Below, one piece after another: positions 1 through 7,299 of a stretch of 64,000 bases of DNA. The translations under genes were made by a program, and so were the position numbers. The notes under the pieces were generated by a model. The model ran no database searches. It saw nothing but the letters and a program-made list of their open reading frames with translations, and was not told the origin of the DNA. Within the stretch, counting starts at the first letter, position 1; each line of letters opens with the position of its first letter. The stretch covers positions 1 to 64,000 of the forward strand of contig CAKXHL010000007.1 of the NCBI GenBank assembly GCA_934875375.1. Reading direction: 5' to 3'. The DNA comes from an uncultured bacterium (lineage in GTDB: Bacteria > Bacillota > Clostridia > Oscillospirales > Ruminococcaceae).

Positions 1-71
1 ACAGTAGTTAAGCTCATTCGTGCTGAAGATACTTGGCGGGTGACTGCCTGGGAAAATAGGTCGGTGCCGGT
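1..71 (+). rRNA. rrf: 5S ribosomal RNA, 3' part
   Basis: The first ~71 bases match the 3' half of a bacterial 5S rRNA: the run GTTAAGCTC, a GAAGATACTTGG-type loop, and GGAAAATAGGTCG-TGCCGG near the end. The 5' half lies outside the window, so an rRNA operon presumably ends here. The exact 3' end (about 70-73) is estimated. Confidence 0.85.
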
Positions 72-76
72 ATGAA

Positions 77-108
77 ATATGGATGATTCTCTTTGGGGTC
101 ATCCATAT
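77..108 (+). other. Hairpin between 5S rRNA and tRNA-Asn
   Basis: A perfect 10-bp inverted repeat (ATATGGATGA / TCATCCATAT) with a 12-nt loop sits between the 5S and tRNA-Asn sequences. There is no T-run, so it is more likely an RNA processing stem than a terminator; tRNA-Asn is then part of the rRNA transcript (inference). Confidence 0.55.
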
Positions 109-114
109 ATCTAT

Positions 115-190
115 TCCTCAATAGCTCAGCTGGCAGAGCATGCGGCTGTTAACCGCAGGGTCGTAGGTTCGAGCCCTACTTGGGGAGCCA
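115..190 (+). tRNA. tRNA-Asn (GTT)
   Basis: Cloverleaf with 7-bp acceptor stem (TCCTCAA / TTGGGGA), D-arm AGCTCAGCTGGCAGAGC, anticodon loop CTGTTAA (anticodon GTT at 148-150), T-loop GGTTCGAGCC and encoded CCA end at 188-190. It follows the 5S rRNA by about 44 bases. Confidence 0.97.
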
Positions 191-191
191 C

Positions 192-234
192 AAAAGAAGA
201 GGGAGTATCAAATGATACTCCCTCTTCTTTTGTT
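192..234 (+). terminator. Intrinsic terminator after tRNA-Asn
   Basis: Near-perfect stem AAAAGAAGAGGGAGTATCA / TGATACTCCCTCTTCTTTT with an AA loop, followed by TGTTTCG. It ends the rRNA-tRNA transcript. Confidence 0.85.
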
Positions 235-242
235 TCGATATC

Positions 243-289
243 ATTTTACTGGATTTTACTGGATGAGAATATATTTTCAGTATTTTCAG
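243..289. repeat. Two short tandem direct repeats
   Basis: ATTTTACTGG occurs twice head to tail (243-252, 253-262) and TATTTTCAG twice head to tail (272-280, 281-289), followed by another TATTTT. They lie in a gene-free stretch (191-470) directly downstream of tRNA-Asn. Such arrays can be leftover integrase arm sites, but no integrase is present. Confidence 0.6.
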
Positions 290-401
290 TATTTTTTGCT
301 CTGGCAGCACTTTGCTTGCGTTTCTCCTTAGTTCCTCTGTGCGGCGAAAAGGAAATGAATTTCTGATTTCGTGAACTAGTTGGGGGCAAGTCTATGTACT
401 T

Positions 402-436
402 AAAAAACCGTTGATTCTTTCATTCAATGGTTTTTA
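402..436. terminator. Terminator for the XRE gene
   Basis: Inverted repeat AAAACCGTTGA / TCAATGGTTTTT with flanking A and T runs. On the - strand it follows the XRE gene stop (471) by about 35 bases and ends in TTTTTT. Confidence 0.7.
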
Positions 437-470
437 TTATTTCGAGGAATACACGTGGACAGATTTAAAC

Positions 471-692
471 CTATTCTTTATATGATTTGGCGGTATTGGA
501 TAATCCAATCAGATAGTCAGCCGATAAATGATAATATTTACAAAGTGCGATTAAATCGTTTATTTTTAGTTCTGCTCGGCCGGCTTCAATATGATTGTAC
601 CCCTGTTGAGATTTATTTATGATTTGTCCGATTTGTTTTTGCGTTAAGTCGCGATCTTCGCGAACTTCCTTTATGCGTGTTCGATAATCCAT
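471..692 (-). CDS. XRE-family HTH transcriptional regulator
   Basis: A 73-residue cytoplasmic DNA-binding protein consisting almost only of a Cro/C1-type helix-turn-helix (DLTQKQIGQIINKSQQGYNHIEAG), with the family ending 'LIALCKYYHLSADYLIGLS'. I chose ATG 692 because AGGTGG lies 5 bases before it; GTG 701 is upstream in frame. It is divergent from the zinc-ribbon/TM2 pair, and the space between holds two copies of an ACTCAA-N3-TTGAG element, so it probably represses itself and perhaps those genes (inference). It resembles regulators of mobile elements or small membrane-protein operons; its target is not known. Confidence 0.85.
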   Translation of the reverse strand: MDYRTRIKEVREDRDLTQKQIGQIINKSQQGYNHIEAGRAELKINDLIALCKYYHLSADYLIGLSNTAKSYKE

Positions 693-723
693 AAGATCCA
701 CCTCATATGATCTGTCTTATGTC

Positions 724-768
724 ACTCAATCTTTGAGAATTGATGAAAACTCAAAAATTGAGTACAAT
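724..768 (+). promoter_or_regulatory. Promoter with two operator-like palindromes
   Basis: A + strand promoter, TTGATG (740-745)-17-TACAAT (763-768), reads toward the zinc-ribbon gene. The perfect palindrome ACTCAA-AAA-TTGAGT (749-763) lies in its spacer, and an imperfect copy ACTCAA-TCT-TTGAGA (724-738) lies 25 bases upstream. Position and symmetry fit binding by the divergent XRE protein. Confidence 0.65.
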
Positions 769-818
769 TATGGAAAATGAATCAAATTACCGAGGGAAAT
801 CAATGAGAGGCGTAAAGA

Positions 819-1037
819 ATGGAAAATAGCAATGCCATTATAGATAAAAATACCATGACGATAGAGAATACAAAATTTTGTGGTGCCAAAATTCCTAGTG
901 ATGCTGTGATCTGTGCGTCCTGTGGCAGACAGGTGGAGGCGTTTAATGGCACGATACAGCAATCTGCTGCAATGCCGAATATTGTGATTAACAACGCCAA
1001 TATATACAGCAACGTGAATACAAGTGGTTATGATTGA
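819..1037 (+). CDS. Small zinc-ribbon-like protein
   Basis: A 72-residue protein with a short zinc-ribbon-like segment, KFCGAKIPSDAVICASCGRQVE (residues about 19-40 in two parts), and an Asn-rich tail. Family members normally carry two CxxC pairs; here the first pair is reduced to one Cys (FCGAKI), so zinc binding may be weakened or shared between chains. RBS GAGAGG is 8 bases before the ATG. It is followed 14 bases later by a TM2-type membrane protein; zinc-ribbon and TM2 domains are often joined in one protein, which suggests the two work together. Function is unknown. Confidence 0.7.
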   Translation: MENSNAIIDKNTMTIENTKFCGAKIPSDAVICASCGRQVEAFNGTIQQSAAMPNIVINNANIYSNVNTSGYD

Positions 1038-1051
1038 GCCCGGCAAGTAAG

Positions 1052-1210
1052 ATGAGGAACAAATGGGTCGTTCTTATTTTGTGTATATTATTGGGTTATT
1101 TTGTCGGTCATAAATTTTACGAAGGGAAAGCCGGCATGGGAATCCTTTATATTTTTACCTTCGGTTTATTTGTTATTGGGTTATTGTTGATTTTATTACC
1201 ATCCTTTTGA
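1052..1210 (+). CDS. TM2-domain-like small membrane protein
   Basis: A 52-residue ORF reading MRNKWVVLILCILLG, then GHKFYEGKAGMGILYIF, then a second hydrophobic stretch ending LLLILLPSF. The pattern helix - G-x-x-x-FY-x-G-x-x-G - helix is that of the TM2 domain. It starts 14 bases after the zinc-ribbon stop, probably by translational coupling, since no strong RBS is seen. Two membrane helices; role unknown. Confidence 0.7.
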   Translation: MRNKWVVLILCILLGYFVGHKFYEGKAGMGILYIFTFGLFVIGLLLILLPSF

Positions 1211-1249
1211 AACCCAATCCATATTATGTTTGAGTTTGGATTTTTGGGC

Positions 1250-1287
1250 AAAGACGGCTGTGGAACAGAGGCCGTCTTTACTTTTAG
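1250..1287 (+). terminator. Terminator after the TM2 gene
   Basis: Stem AAAGACGGC / GCCGTCTTT with a 12-nt loop, followed by ACTTTTAG. Confidence 0.65.
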
Positions 1288-1314
1288 AGTATAGTGGATG
1301 GAATGGAGAATCTC

Positions 1315-1437
1315 ATGGACAAGAAAAGATTTAAGAATAGGATTATGTTTATAAAATTGGCAGAAAAGATGGAATCAGATGGGAAAAGGAAAGATTTCTT
1401 GTCCGGAAAGGTTGACAACAATGCTTTTTTCTGGTAA
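1315..1437 (+). CDS. Possible 40-residue basic peptide
   Basis: An ORF from ATG 1315 (MDKKRFKNRIMF...) preceded by GGAG 6 bases upstream. It is lysine/arginine-rich and runs into the tRNA promoter. Nothing else supports it as a gene, and I recognise no family. Confidence 0.25.
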   Translation: MDKKRFKNRIMFIKLAEKMESDGKRKDFLSGKVDNNAFFW

Positions 1438-1440
1438 AAT
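1412..1440 (+). promoter_or_regulatory. Promoter of the CAU/Trp tRNA pair
   Basis: Consensus TTGACA (1412-1417), 17-base spacer, TAAAAT (1435-1440), 37 bases before the first tRNA. Confidence 0.85.
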
Positions 1441-1477
1441 AATCAATGTTGCTAAAAGACAAATGAGTGTAAATTAT

Positions 1478-1554
1478 GGGCCATTAGCTCAGTTGGTTAG
1501 AGCAACCGGCTCATAACCGGTCGGTCCCGGGTTCGAGTCCCTGATGGCCCACCA
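1478..1554 (+). tRNA. tRNA with anticodon CAT (Met or Ile2)
   Basis: Acceptor GGGCCAT / ATGGCCC, D-arm GCTCAGTTGGTTAGAGC, anticodon loop CTCATAA, T-arm GGGTTCGAGTCCC and encoded CCA. Anticodon CAU fits elongator Met or a lysidine-modified Ile2 tRNA. The CUCAUAA loop resembles known tRNA-Ile2, while clostridial tRNAs of this type are often annotated Met; I leave it open. Confidence 0.95.
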
Positions 1555-1571
1555 TTTTATTACTATTATAT

Positions 1572-1647
1572 AGGGGTATAGCTCAGCTGGTAGAGCAGCG
1601 GTCTCCAAAACCGCGTGCCGAGGGTTCAAGTCCTTCTGCCCCTGCCA
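1572..1647 (+). tRNA. tRNA-Trp (CCA)
   Basis: Acceptor AGGGGTA / TGCCCCT, anticodon loop CTCCAAA (anticodon CCA), T-arm GGGTTCAAGTCC, encoded CCA at the end. It lies 17 bases after the CAU tRNA in the same transcript. Confidence 0.97.
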
Positions 1648-1702
1648 AAACAAGGCACTGATTTTGATACGATACGTATCTTGATTAGTGTCCTGTTTTT
1701 TT
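1648..1702 (+). terminator. Terminator after tRNA-Trp
   Basis: Interrupted stem AACA-GG-CACT-GAT / ATTAGTGTCCTGTT followed by a run of seven T. Confidence 0.75.
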
Positions 1703-1811
1703 GTTACTTTATTGCAATTTAGCGGCAAGGAAAATATAATAAAAATAGGACAAGTGTGATAAAGCTCCAGATTGAGAGGGGTTTGTATGAGAAAGAAAAT
1801 ATGCTTAGTTT

Positions 1812-2180
1812 ATGCTCAGCATGCTAGGACTGATTTTTGCATGGATGATTATTTCAGGCTATTCTTATCAGACCAGCGCGTATATTACAGATCAATTTGT
1901 TGTGTCAGAAGATGGCAAAGAACTTAAATTTACAATAGCGGTGGGGTCTCCGATGGGATATGTAAGGGGCTTCAAAGATGAAGGCGGCGGCGTGAAACCG
2001 CACTATTTGAAGTTTTATTCCGCATGGGGTGGACTTAACAGCTCGATCGGGGCAAAGTCTGAATATGTTTTAAAACTAGACCCCAATGATACCGAAATAT
2101 ATGTCTATCACGGAGATAGTGGGTATTCGTTGGCACTGAAGAAAGACATCGAAAGCGGAGAATGGTTCAGCGTGAAATAG
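1812..2180 (+). CDS. Hypothetical secreted or membrane-anchored protein
   Basis: A 122-residue reading frame with an N-terminal hydrophobic segment (MLSMLGLIFAWMIISGYSY) and a soluble part containing GYVRGFKDEGGGVKPHYLKFY and GGLNSSIGAKSEYVLKL. I know no function; the body looks conserved in style (Gly/Tyr-rich, beta). The only good RBS (GAGAGGGG, 1774-1781) points to ATG 1787, which starts MRKKICLVYAQ in another frame (offset +1). The true gene may therefore start at 1787, with a one-base frameshift between about 1795 and 1825. Flanked by tRNAs and an M23 lipoprotein gene. Confidence 0.55.
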   Translation: MLSMLGLIFAWMIISGYSYQTSAYITDQFVVSEDGKELKFTIAVGSPMGYVRGFKDEGGGVKPHYLKFYSAWGGLNSSIGAKSEYVLKLDPNDTEIYVYHGDSGYSLALKKDIESGEWFSVK

Positions 2181-2331
2181 GCCTTATGGTGGCAAAAACA
2201 TTCGGAACCAGTTTATGGCGGAAACCATATGAAAAGCGACTGTTGCTTTTGCAGGAAAAGAACCGACCCGGTGCCCTGAAAAGGTTCTTGGAAAGGGACT
2301 TTGCAACATAATCATGGCTGGGAGGGATTCG

Positions 2332-3573
2332 ATGAAAAGCAACCTGCAAAAGGAAAAGAGAAAAAAATACGTTCGTTTGAAAAAGAATTTCGGCTGGAGG
2401 ATTCTGTGTGCGGTGGGAATCATCTTTTCTGCCGTATCCCTTTTGACAGGGTGCCGGATGGAGCAGTGGGAAGCTGATATTTCGGAAAAAACAGAAAAAA
2501 GCATCCGTGTTTCAAAGCCGATGCAGGCTTCTTTGGATGTCGTCGCCGCAGGCGAGACGTTTTCCCTCCTGCCGGGACAGGAAAGCTTTTGTACGGTAAC
2601 ACTGCCGGAGGCTTTGCCCCGCATCGATAGGTCATCTCTTTCTGTGCAAGTGACTTTGGATGAAAAAACAGTGTTTTCCGGTACTGCCGCGCAGCTGGAA
2701 AGCTTTGTACCGCATCAAAACGGCCAGTACCGCTATTCTTTTTCTGATGGGGATTCTTATACCCTGATCGCGGAAATCGCCTTTGCACCTCAAATTTTTT
2801 GGCAGGAAAGCGATGTTCTGCTGGGGGAGGTGTTACCCTTGACAGTGCGGTATACCGATGCGCAAACAGTGGCTGCTGAGACCTCTCTTTCTTTTCAGCC
2901 GGTTTTTTACCAGTCCGATGCCGGCTGGGTGGCTTTGCTACCCATTCATTGGAATACAGCACCGGGCAGGTACCTTTTGACCATTTATGCGGGAACATCA
3001 GTGTTTGAACTGATGCTTACGGTGACGGACAGAAGTTTTGAAATTCAGAATTTAACAGTGGATGGGACGACAACGTCTCAAACAGTGGAAAATGATGAAG
3101 CCAATGCGGAGTGGAATCAGGTGATCGAACCGTTAAAAGAAATTTCAGATTCCCAACAGTACTGGGAGGGCAATTTTATACAACCGGTAGATGGAAAAAT
3201 CACCACGCAATATGGTATGATCCGCTATGTGAATGGAAATCCCACTTCGGTCCGGCACAGCGGAGTAGATTTGGCCGCCGATACAGGTACACCGATACAA
3301 GCGTCGGGAAGTGGACGGGTGCTGTTTGCCGGCTATCTGCAGCTGACAGGCAACACCGTGTTGATTGAACATGGCTATGGCTTAAAGAGCTGGTACTACC
3401 ATATGGACTCGCTGGACGTTTCGACTGGGCAAATGGTAGAGCAGGGGCAAATCATTGGAAAGGTGGGTTCCACTGGATTTTCCACTGGACCGCACCTGCA
3501 TTTTGCCATGTCGGTAAATCGGGTGTTCATCAACCCTTGGACAGCCATTGAAAAGGGATTTGACTGGGAGTGA
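2332..3573 (+). CDS. M23-family metallopeptidase lipoprotein
   Basis: A 413-residue lipoprotein acting on peptidoglycan outside the cell. A basic N-terminus and hydrophobic helix (residues 23-40) lead to a lipobox LLTGC (Cys41). Residues ~60-240 are beta-rich and resemble no domain I know. The LytM/M23 domain is at ~280-405, with zinc and catalytic residues His309, Asp313, His357 and HLHF (His388, His390), all present, so it should be an active endopeptidase. ATG 2332 has GGAGG 6 bases upstream; ATG 2314 is upstream in frame. The stop overlaps the start of the HAD gene, so the two are co-transcribed. Confidence 0.88.
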   Translation: MKSNLQKEKRKKYVRLKKNFGWRILCAVGIIFSAVSLLTGCRMEQWEADISEKTEKSIRVSKPMQASLDVVAAGETFSLLPGQESFCTVTLPEALPRIDRSSLSVQVTLDEKTVFSGTAAQLESFVPHQNGQYRYSFSDGDSYTLIAEIAFAPQIFWQESDVLLGEVLPLTVRYTDAQTVAAETSLSFQPVFYQSDAGWVALLPIHWNTAPGRYLLTIYAGTSVFELMLTVTDRSFEIQNLTVDGTTTSQTVENDEANAEWNQVIEPLKEISDSQQYWEGNFIQPVDGKITTQYGMIRYVNGNPTSVRHSGVDLAADTGTPIQASGSGRVLFAGYLQLTGNTVLIEHGYGLKSWYYHMDSLDVSTGQMVEQGQIIGKVGSTGFSTGPHLHFAMSVNRVFINPWTAIEKGFDWE

Positions 3574-4244
3574 TGCAAATGAAGGCGATGATTTTTGACG
3601 CAGACGGTACCTTGCTGGACTCCATGGGGTTATGGCGGCGCATTGACCGGGAATTTTTAGAAGCGCACCATTATCCTTATTCCACCGAGATCAGCGAGCA
3701 GGTGGAGACGATGAGCCTGCAGCAGTCGGCTGTTTATTTTCAACAGCTGCTGGCAGACCGTGAAGCCATCAGCGTCCGGCAGATCACACAGGAATTGGAT
3801 GCACTGTGCGCGGGAGCCTATGAAACCCAGATTCAGGCGATGCCTTTTGTTTCAGACTTTTTAGAGGCGGCACGCCGCCAGGAATATCGGATGTGCGTGG
3901 CCACTGCTTCGAAAAAAGCGCAAATTCAAAAAGCGCTACACCGGTTGGGGCTGCTGCATTATTTCCAGTTTGTAATGGATGCAGACGAGGCGGGTGCGGC
4001 AAAAACGGATCCAGCGATTTTTCTGGCCTGTGCCAGTCGTTTGGGAAGCATCCCGTCAGAGACTTGGGTGTTTGAAGACGCACCGCATGCAGCTCAAACA
4101 GCAGCTGATGCGGGGTTTTTGGTGGTTGGCGTACATGCCCCCGGCGGCGAGAAACAAAAAGCGCAGCTGCACCGATGCTGTCGTGTTTTTGCTGATTCCT
4201 TTGCGGAATTGCTGAATTCGGAAAAAGATGTAAATTTATGTTGA
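3573..4244 (+). CDS. HAD-superfamily phosphatase/mutase-like hydrolase
   Basis: A 223-residue protein of the beta-phosphoglucomutase/phosphoglycolate phosphatase branch. Motif I is FDADGTLLD (Asp9 nucleophile, Asp11), followed by an alpha-helical cap; motif II is in CVATASKK and motif III/IV in KTDPAIF and VFEDAPHAAQTAADAG. Substrate is unknown: probably a small phosphorylated sugar or similar. RBS GGGAG (3566-3569) fits ATG 3573 or ATG 3579. The start overlaps the M23 gene stop. Confidence 0.85.
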   Translation: MQMKAMIFDADGTLLDSMGLWRRIDREFLEAHHYPYSTEISEQVETMSLQQSAVYFQQLLADREAISVRQITQELDALCAGAYETQIQAMPFVSDFLEAARRQEYRMCVATASKKAQIQKALHRLGLLHYFQFVMDADEAGAAKTDPAIFLACASRLGSIPSETWVFEDAPHAAQTAADAGFLVVGVHAPGGEKQKAQLHRCCRVFADSFAELLNSEKDVNLC

Positions 4245-4307
4245 AAAATGTCATCGCTTGTGCTATTTTATTCTAGGATGTCCTAATACGAATAAGGGTG
4301 GATGGTT

Positions 4308-5483
4308 ATGAGGGAGAAAAAGGCTGTTTCGGCTGAAACATTTATTTGCATTGGTGCGATTATATTATTGTTTACGTATATTGGCTCGGTGATGGGCGTC
4401 AGCCAGATGTTTGATACGATTATGAATACGGCGCATGGTTTGCTGCTGGATACGGTGTTTTTTATCATGGCTGTTTCGGTCATCACCGGTGCTTTTTCCT
4501 CCCTGCTGGCGGAATTCGGTGTAATTGCTTTGCTGAACAAACTGATTTCGCCGCTGATGCGCTGGATGTATGGGCTGCCGGGTGCCGCTTCTTTGGGGAT
4601 TCTCACGACCTTTGTATCGGATAATCCTGCCATCTTGACCCTGACCAAAAACAAAAAGTTTATGGACTACTTTAAGGAGTATCAGGTTCCGGCACTATGT
4701 AATCTGGGTACGGCTTTCGGTATGGGACTGATCTTAATAACCTTCATGATCGGGCAGGGTGGGAAAGGGATCGTTTCTGCCACTGTCTGCGGCTTTTTTG
4801 GAGCGGTATTCGGCAGTATCATCAGTGTGCGGCTGATGCTGCATCAAACCAGCCGATATTATCATGTGGACCGGGAAGAACTGAAAAAAGACCGGTCGGT
4901 AAAGGGAAAAACGCATGACGAACCCCGTCAGGTTTATGGAAAGGGCGTAGAGCGCATTTTTAACGCTTTGCTCGAAGGGGGGAAGTCCGGCGTAAGCATG
5001 GGGCTGGACATTATTCCCGGTGTGCTGGTAATCTGCACGTTGGTAATGCTTTTGACCTTTGGCCCAGGGACCGATGCCACGGGAGCTGCTGTTTATACCG
5101 GTGCTGCTTATGAAGGTGTGGCGCTGCTGCCAAAGCTAGGCCAGCTGCTTTCTCCTATCACTAGGATTCTGTTCGGCTTTCAGGACCCGACGAATATCGC
5201 ATTCCCGATTACTTCCATGGGTGCCACCGGTGCGGCAATGGCTCTGGTGCCGCCGATGCTGAAAAGCGGTGCGGCAGGATTTAACGAGGTGGCGGTGTTT
5301 ACTGCCATCGGTATGTGCTGGAGTGGATATTTGAGTACACATGTTTCCATGATGGACGCTTTGGATAAACGCGTCTTTATCAAGGCGGCAATCTTTTCCC
5401 ATACCATAGGCGGTCTGTGCGCCGGCGTAGCAGCACATTATCTGTATGTGTTGTTCAGCATGATTGTGAATATGCTTGCTTAG
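4308..5483 (+). CDS. Nucleoside-recognition ('gate') membrane protein, CD0519/CD1768 type
   Basis: About 391 residues, with roughly ten hydrophobic helices and two Gate-like halves (GAASLGILTTFVSDNPAIL; GFQDPTNIAFPITSMGATGAA). I recognise it as the clostridial CD0519/CD1768-type membrane protein of the nucleoside-recognition superfamily; its substrate is not established. ATG 4308 is favoured because GGGTGG ends 7 bases before it; ATG 4302 is too close. Upstream of a GntR regulator gene, which may control transport or metabolism here (inference). Confidence 0.75.
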   Translation: MREKKAVSAETFICIGAIILLFTYIGSVMGVSQMFDTIMNTAHGLLLDTVFFIMAVSVITGAFSSLLAEFGVIALLNKLISPLMRWMYGLPGAASLGILTTFVSDNPAILTLTKNKKFMDYFKEYQVPALCNLGTAFGMGLILITFMIGQGGKGIVSATVCGFFGAVFGSIISVRLMLHQTSRYYHVDREELKKDRSVKGKTHDEPRQVYGKGVERIFNALLEGGKSGVSMGLDIIPGVLVICTLVMLLTFGPGTDATGAAVYTGAAYEGVALLPKLGQLLSPITRILFGFQDPTNIAFPITSMGATGAAMALVPPMLKSGAAGFNEVAVFTAIGMCWSGYLSTHVSMMDALDKRVFIKAAIFSHTIGGLCAGVAAHYLYVLFSMIVNMLA

Positions 5484-5529
5484 ATTTTCTCTGTTTTGCT
5501 GGATTCTGCAAAAATAAAACAGAAAAGAT
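5484..5529 (+). terminator. Possible terminator after the membrane-protein gene
   Basis: Interrupted inverted repeat TTTTCTCTGTTTTG / CAAAAATAAAACAGAAAAG. A-rich rather than ending in a clear T-run, so a weak call. Confidence 0.35.
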
Positions 5530-5558
5530 TGCGTATTCTTACAAAATTTCTCCAAGAC

Positions 5559-5587
5559 TTGCAATAAGGGGAAAAGTGTGCCATAAT
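5559..5587 (+). promoter_or_regulatory. Promoter of the first GntR gene
   Basis: TTGCAA (5559-5564)-17-CATAAT (5582-5587), about 49 bases before the start codon. Confidence 0.65.
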
Positions 5588-5635
5588 TATTATGAAATAA
5601 GATATCTTAATACAGGTCCCATTGGAGGCGGTTGG

Positions 5636-6352
5636 ATGTTTGAGTTGGACCAAACCAGTATTGTACCGCTGTATAAACAACTGAAAGATAAAATCAAGGA
5701 TGCGATTTTAGATGGCTCCTTAAAACCCAATCAAAAGATTCCTTCCGAGTTGGAGTTGAGCCAGACCTATCAGATCAGCCGGATTACTGTGCGCAATGCA
5801 ATCTCCGAGCTGGTGGATGAGGAGCTCTTGGAGAAAAAACAGGGAAAAGGAACCTTTGTCTGCACGCCCAAAATTGATGTGCGCAGCCCTAATTTTACGA
5901 TGATGTGCGTTACCAATCATAAAGTACCCAGCAGCAAGATTATTAAAATTGTCAAACAGCCGGCTTCAGAACGGGATATTCGGGAATTGAACCTCGTGCC
6001 GGATGAAGAGGTCATCTACTTGCTGCGCCTGCTTTTTGCGGACGGAGAGCCGGTGATGGTGGAGCATAACTTTTTCCCGGAACGGTTTTCCAAATTATTG
6101 GAAACAGATCTGGCGGATACTTCTTTGTACGCTTTTTTGCGGGATCAATACGGTGTTCATTTTGGCGGGGCATCAAAGTCGATTCAGATTGCGGAACCGA
6201 CGGAGGTGGAGGCAGAGCTTTTGGGTATTCCTCTTTCCACCCCAATGATGATGATTCGGGAGATCGTATACAGCAACACGGATGAACCGCTTCATCGAAC
6301 CAAGCAGTATTTGCTTGGGGATCGGTTTAAGTATGTGATTCCGAAAAAATAG
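5636..6352 (+). CDS. GntR/HutC-family transcriptional regulator
   Basis: 238 residues. Winged helix at ~8-75: PLYKQLKDKIKDAI, IPSELELSQTYQISRITVRNAI, KQGKGTFV. Then a UTRA effector domain (~95-235) with VIYLLRLLFADGEPVMVEHNFFP and the usual REIVYSNTDEPL...YLLGDRF ending. UTRA domains usually bind phosphorylated sugars or related small ligands; the ligand here is unknown. RBS GGAGG is 7 bases before ATG 5636. A second GntR gene follows ~110 bases later behind a terminator, and a third lies beyond it on the other strand. Confidence 0.9.
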   Translation: MFELDQTSIVPLYKQLKDKIKDAILDGSLKPNQKIPSELELSQTYQISRITVRNAISELVDEELLEKKQGKGTFVCTPKIDVRSPNFTMMCVTNHKVPSSKIIKIVKQPASERDIRELNLVPDEEVIYLLRLLFADGEPVMVEHNFFPERFSKLLETDLADTSLYAFLRDQYGVHFGGASKSIQIAEPTEVEAELLGIPLSTPMMMIREIVYSNTDEPLHRTKQYLLGDRFKYVIPKK

Positions 6353-6358
6353 CATTTT

Positions 6359-6393
6359 GGCCTGCCTTTTTCTAAAAGGCGGGCTTTTTTGTC
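6359..6393 (+). terminator. Terminator between the two GntR genes
   Basis: Stem GCCTGCCTTTT / AAAAGGCGGGC with a TCT loop and a T-run TTTTTTG. Confidence 0.85.
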
Positions 6394-6461
6394 CTGTCAC
6401 GCAGCCGAAAACGGTACTGACGAAAGTCAGGAAAATATTTTCGAGGAAGGGGGGGATTTCT

Positions 6462-7178
6462 GTGGGAAATTTTGTGCCGCTATACCTGCAGGTGTCACAG
6501 CGGATTTTTCGAAAAATCCAGCAAGGTGTTTATAAATATGGAGATAAAATTCCGTCAGAAAAGGAATTGGTGGCCCATTACGGTGTCAACCGGATGACGG
6601 TTCGCCGGGCGATTGCTTTATTGGCGGAGCAGGGAATTTTAAAGAGCGTGCAGGGCAAGGGCGTCTTTGTCATTGATACGTTTTATCAGGCGCGCATTTC
6701 ACCAGAAGGTTTGTTGTTTGACGGAACTTTTTTCCAGGACCCTCGTTTGCGGCAGGAGCTGCTGTTTTTGCAGAAAATACCGGCTAGGAAAGCGATGTCA
6801 GAACTATTTCGGGTAAAAAGTGATTCCCTCCTGTGGCTGTTGGGCCGCCGTTGGATGGCAGAAAATATGGCAGTTGCATTGGAATACAGCTATTTTCCGG
6901 CGGAATGGATTCCGGATTTTTCGCAGGAACTTTGCAAGATACCTTGGGAACGCCTGTTTGCACAGCGTCAAATGCCTCCAAGCCGTGTGGAACAGACTGT
7001 GCAGGGAATTTGTGTTTACGGTCAGGAAGCACTGCTGCTGCAAATTCAGGAAGGAAGCGGGGCTTTTCTGGCCAATCAACAGTTGTTGGCGGAAAATCAC
7101 CGTGTCCTGCGTTATTCTAAAATTCTGGCGCAAGCCAGAAAGGTTACACATTATCTGAAAGATCCTATTTCCAAATAA
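6462..7178 (+). CDS. GntR/HutC-family transcriptional regulator
   Basis: 238 residues from GTG 6462, preceded by AGGAAGGGGGG. N-terminal winged helix (VPLYLQVSQRIFRKIQQG, IPSEKELVAHYGVNRMTVRRAI, VQGKGVFV), then a UTRA-like domain with WLLGRRWMAENMAVALEYSYFP. The C-terminal half is less conserved-looking than its neighbour's and may bind another ligand. No terminator-free link to other genes is seen, so it is probably a single-gene unit. Confidence 0.85.
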   Translation: MGNFVPLYLQVSQRIFRKIQQGVYKYGDKIPSEKELVAHYGVNRMTVRRAIALLAEQGILKSVQGKGVFVIDTFYQARISPEGLLFDGTFFQDPRLRQELLFLQKIPARKAMSELFRVKSDSLLWLLGRRWMAENMAVALEYSYFPAEWIPDFSQELCKIPWERLFAQRQMPPSRVEQTVQGICVYGQEALLLQIQEGSGAFLANQQLLAENHRVLRYSKILAQARKVTHYLKDPISK

Positions 7179-7262
7179 AAGCAGCCGGACAAAGAAAAAT
7201 CCGGTTTTATAAAAACTAGGAACAAAGCACGATTGAAACGGCTTGCCGTTTCAAAACAGAAG

Positions 7263-7299
7263 AAAAAAGAGCCTTTTCTAAAAGAAAAGGCTCTTTTTT
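7263..7299. terminator. Bidirectional terminator between convergent GntR genes
   Basis: Stem AAAAAAGAGCCTTTTC / GAAAAGGCTCTTTTTT with runs of A and T at its two ends. It serves the + GntR gene ending at 7178 and overlaps the stop of the - strand gene at 7298. Confidence 0.9.

Noticed and set aside
79..366. 95-residue frame over tRNA-Asn and the terminator
   Set aside because: It translates a tRNA gene and a hairpin.
1489..1728. 79-residue frame opposite the CAU and Trp tRNAs
   Set aside because: Translates tRNA genes in antisense.
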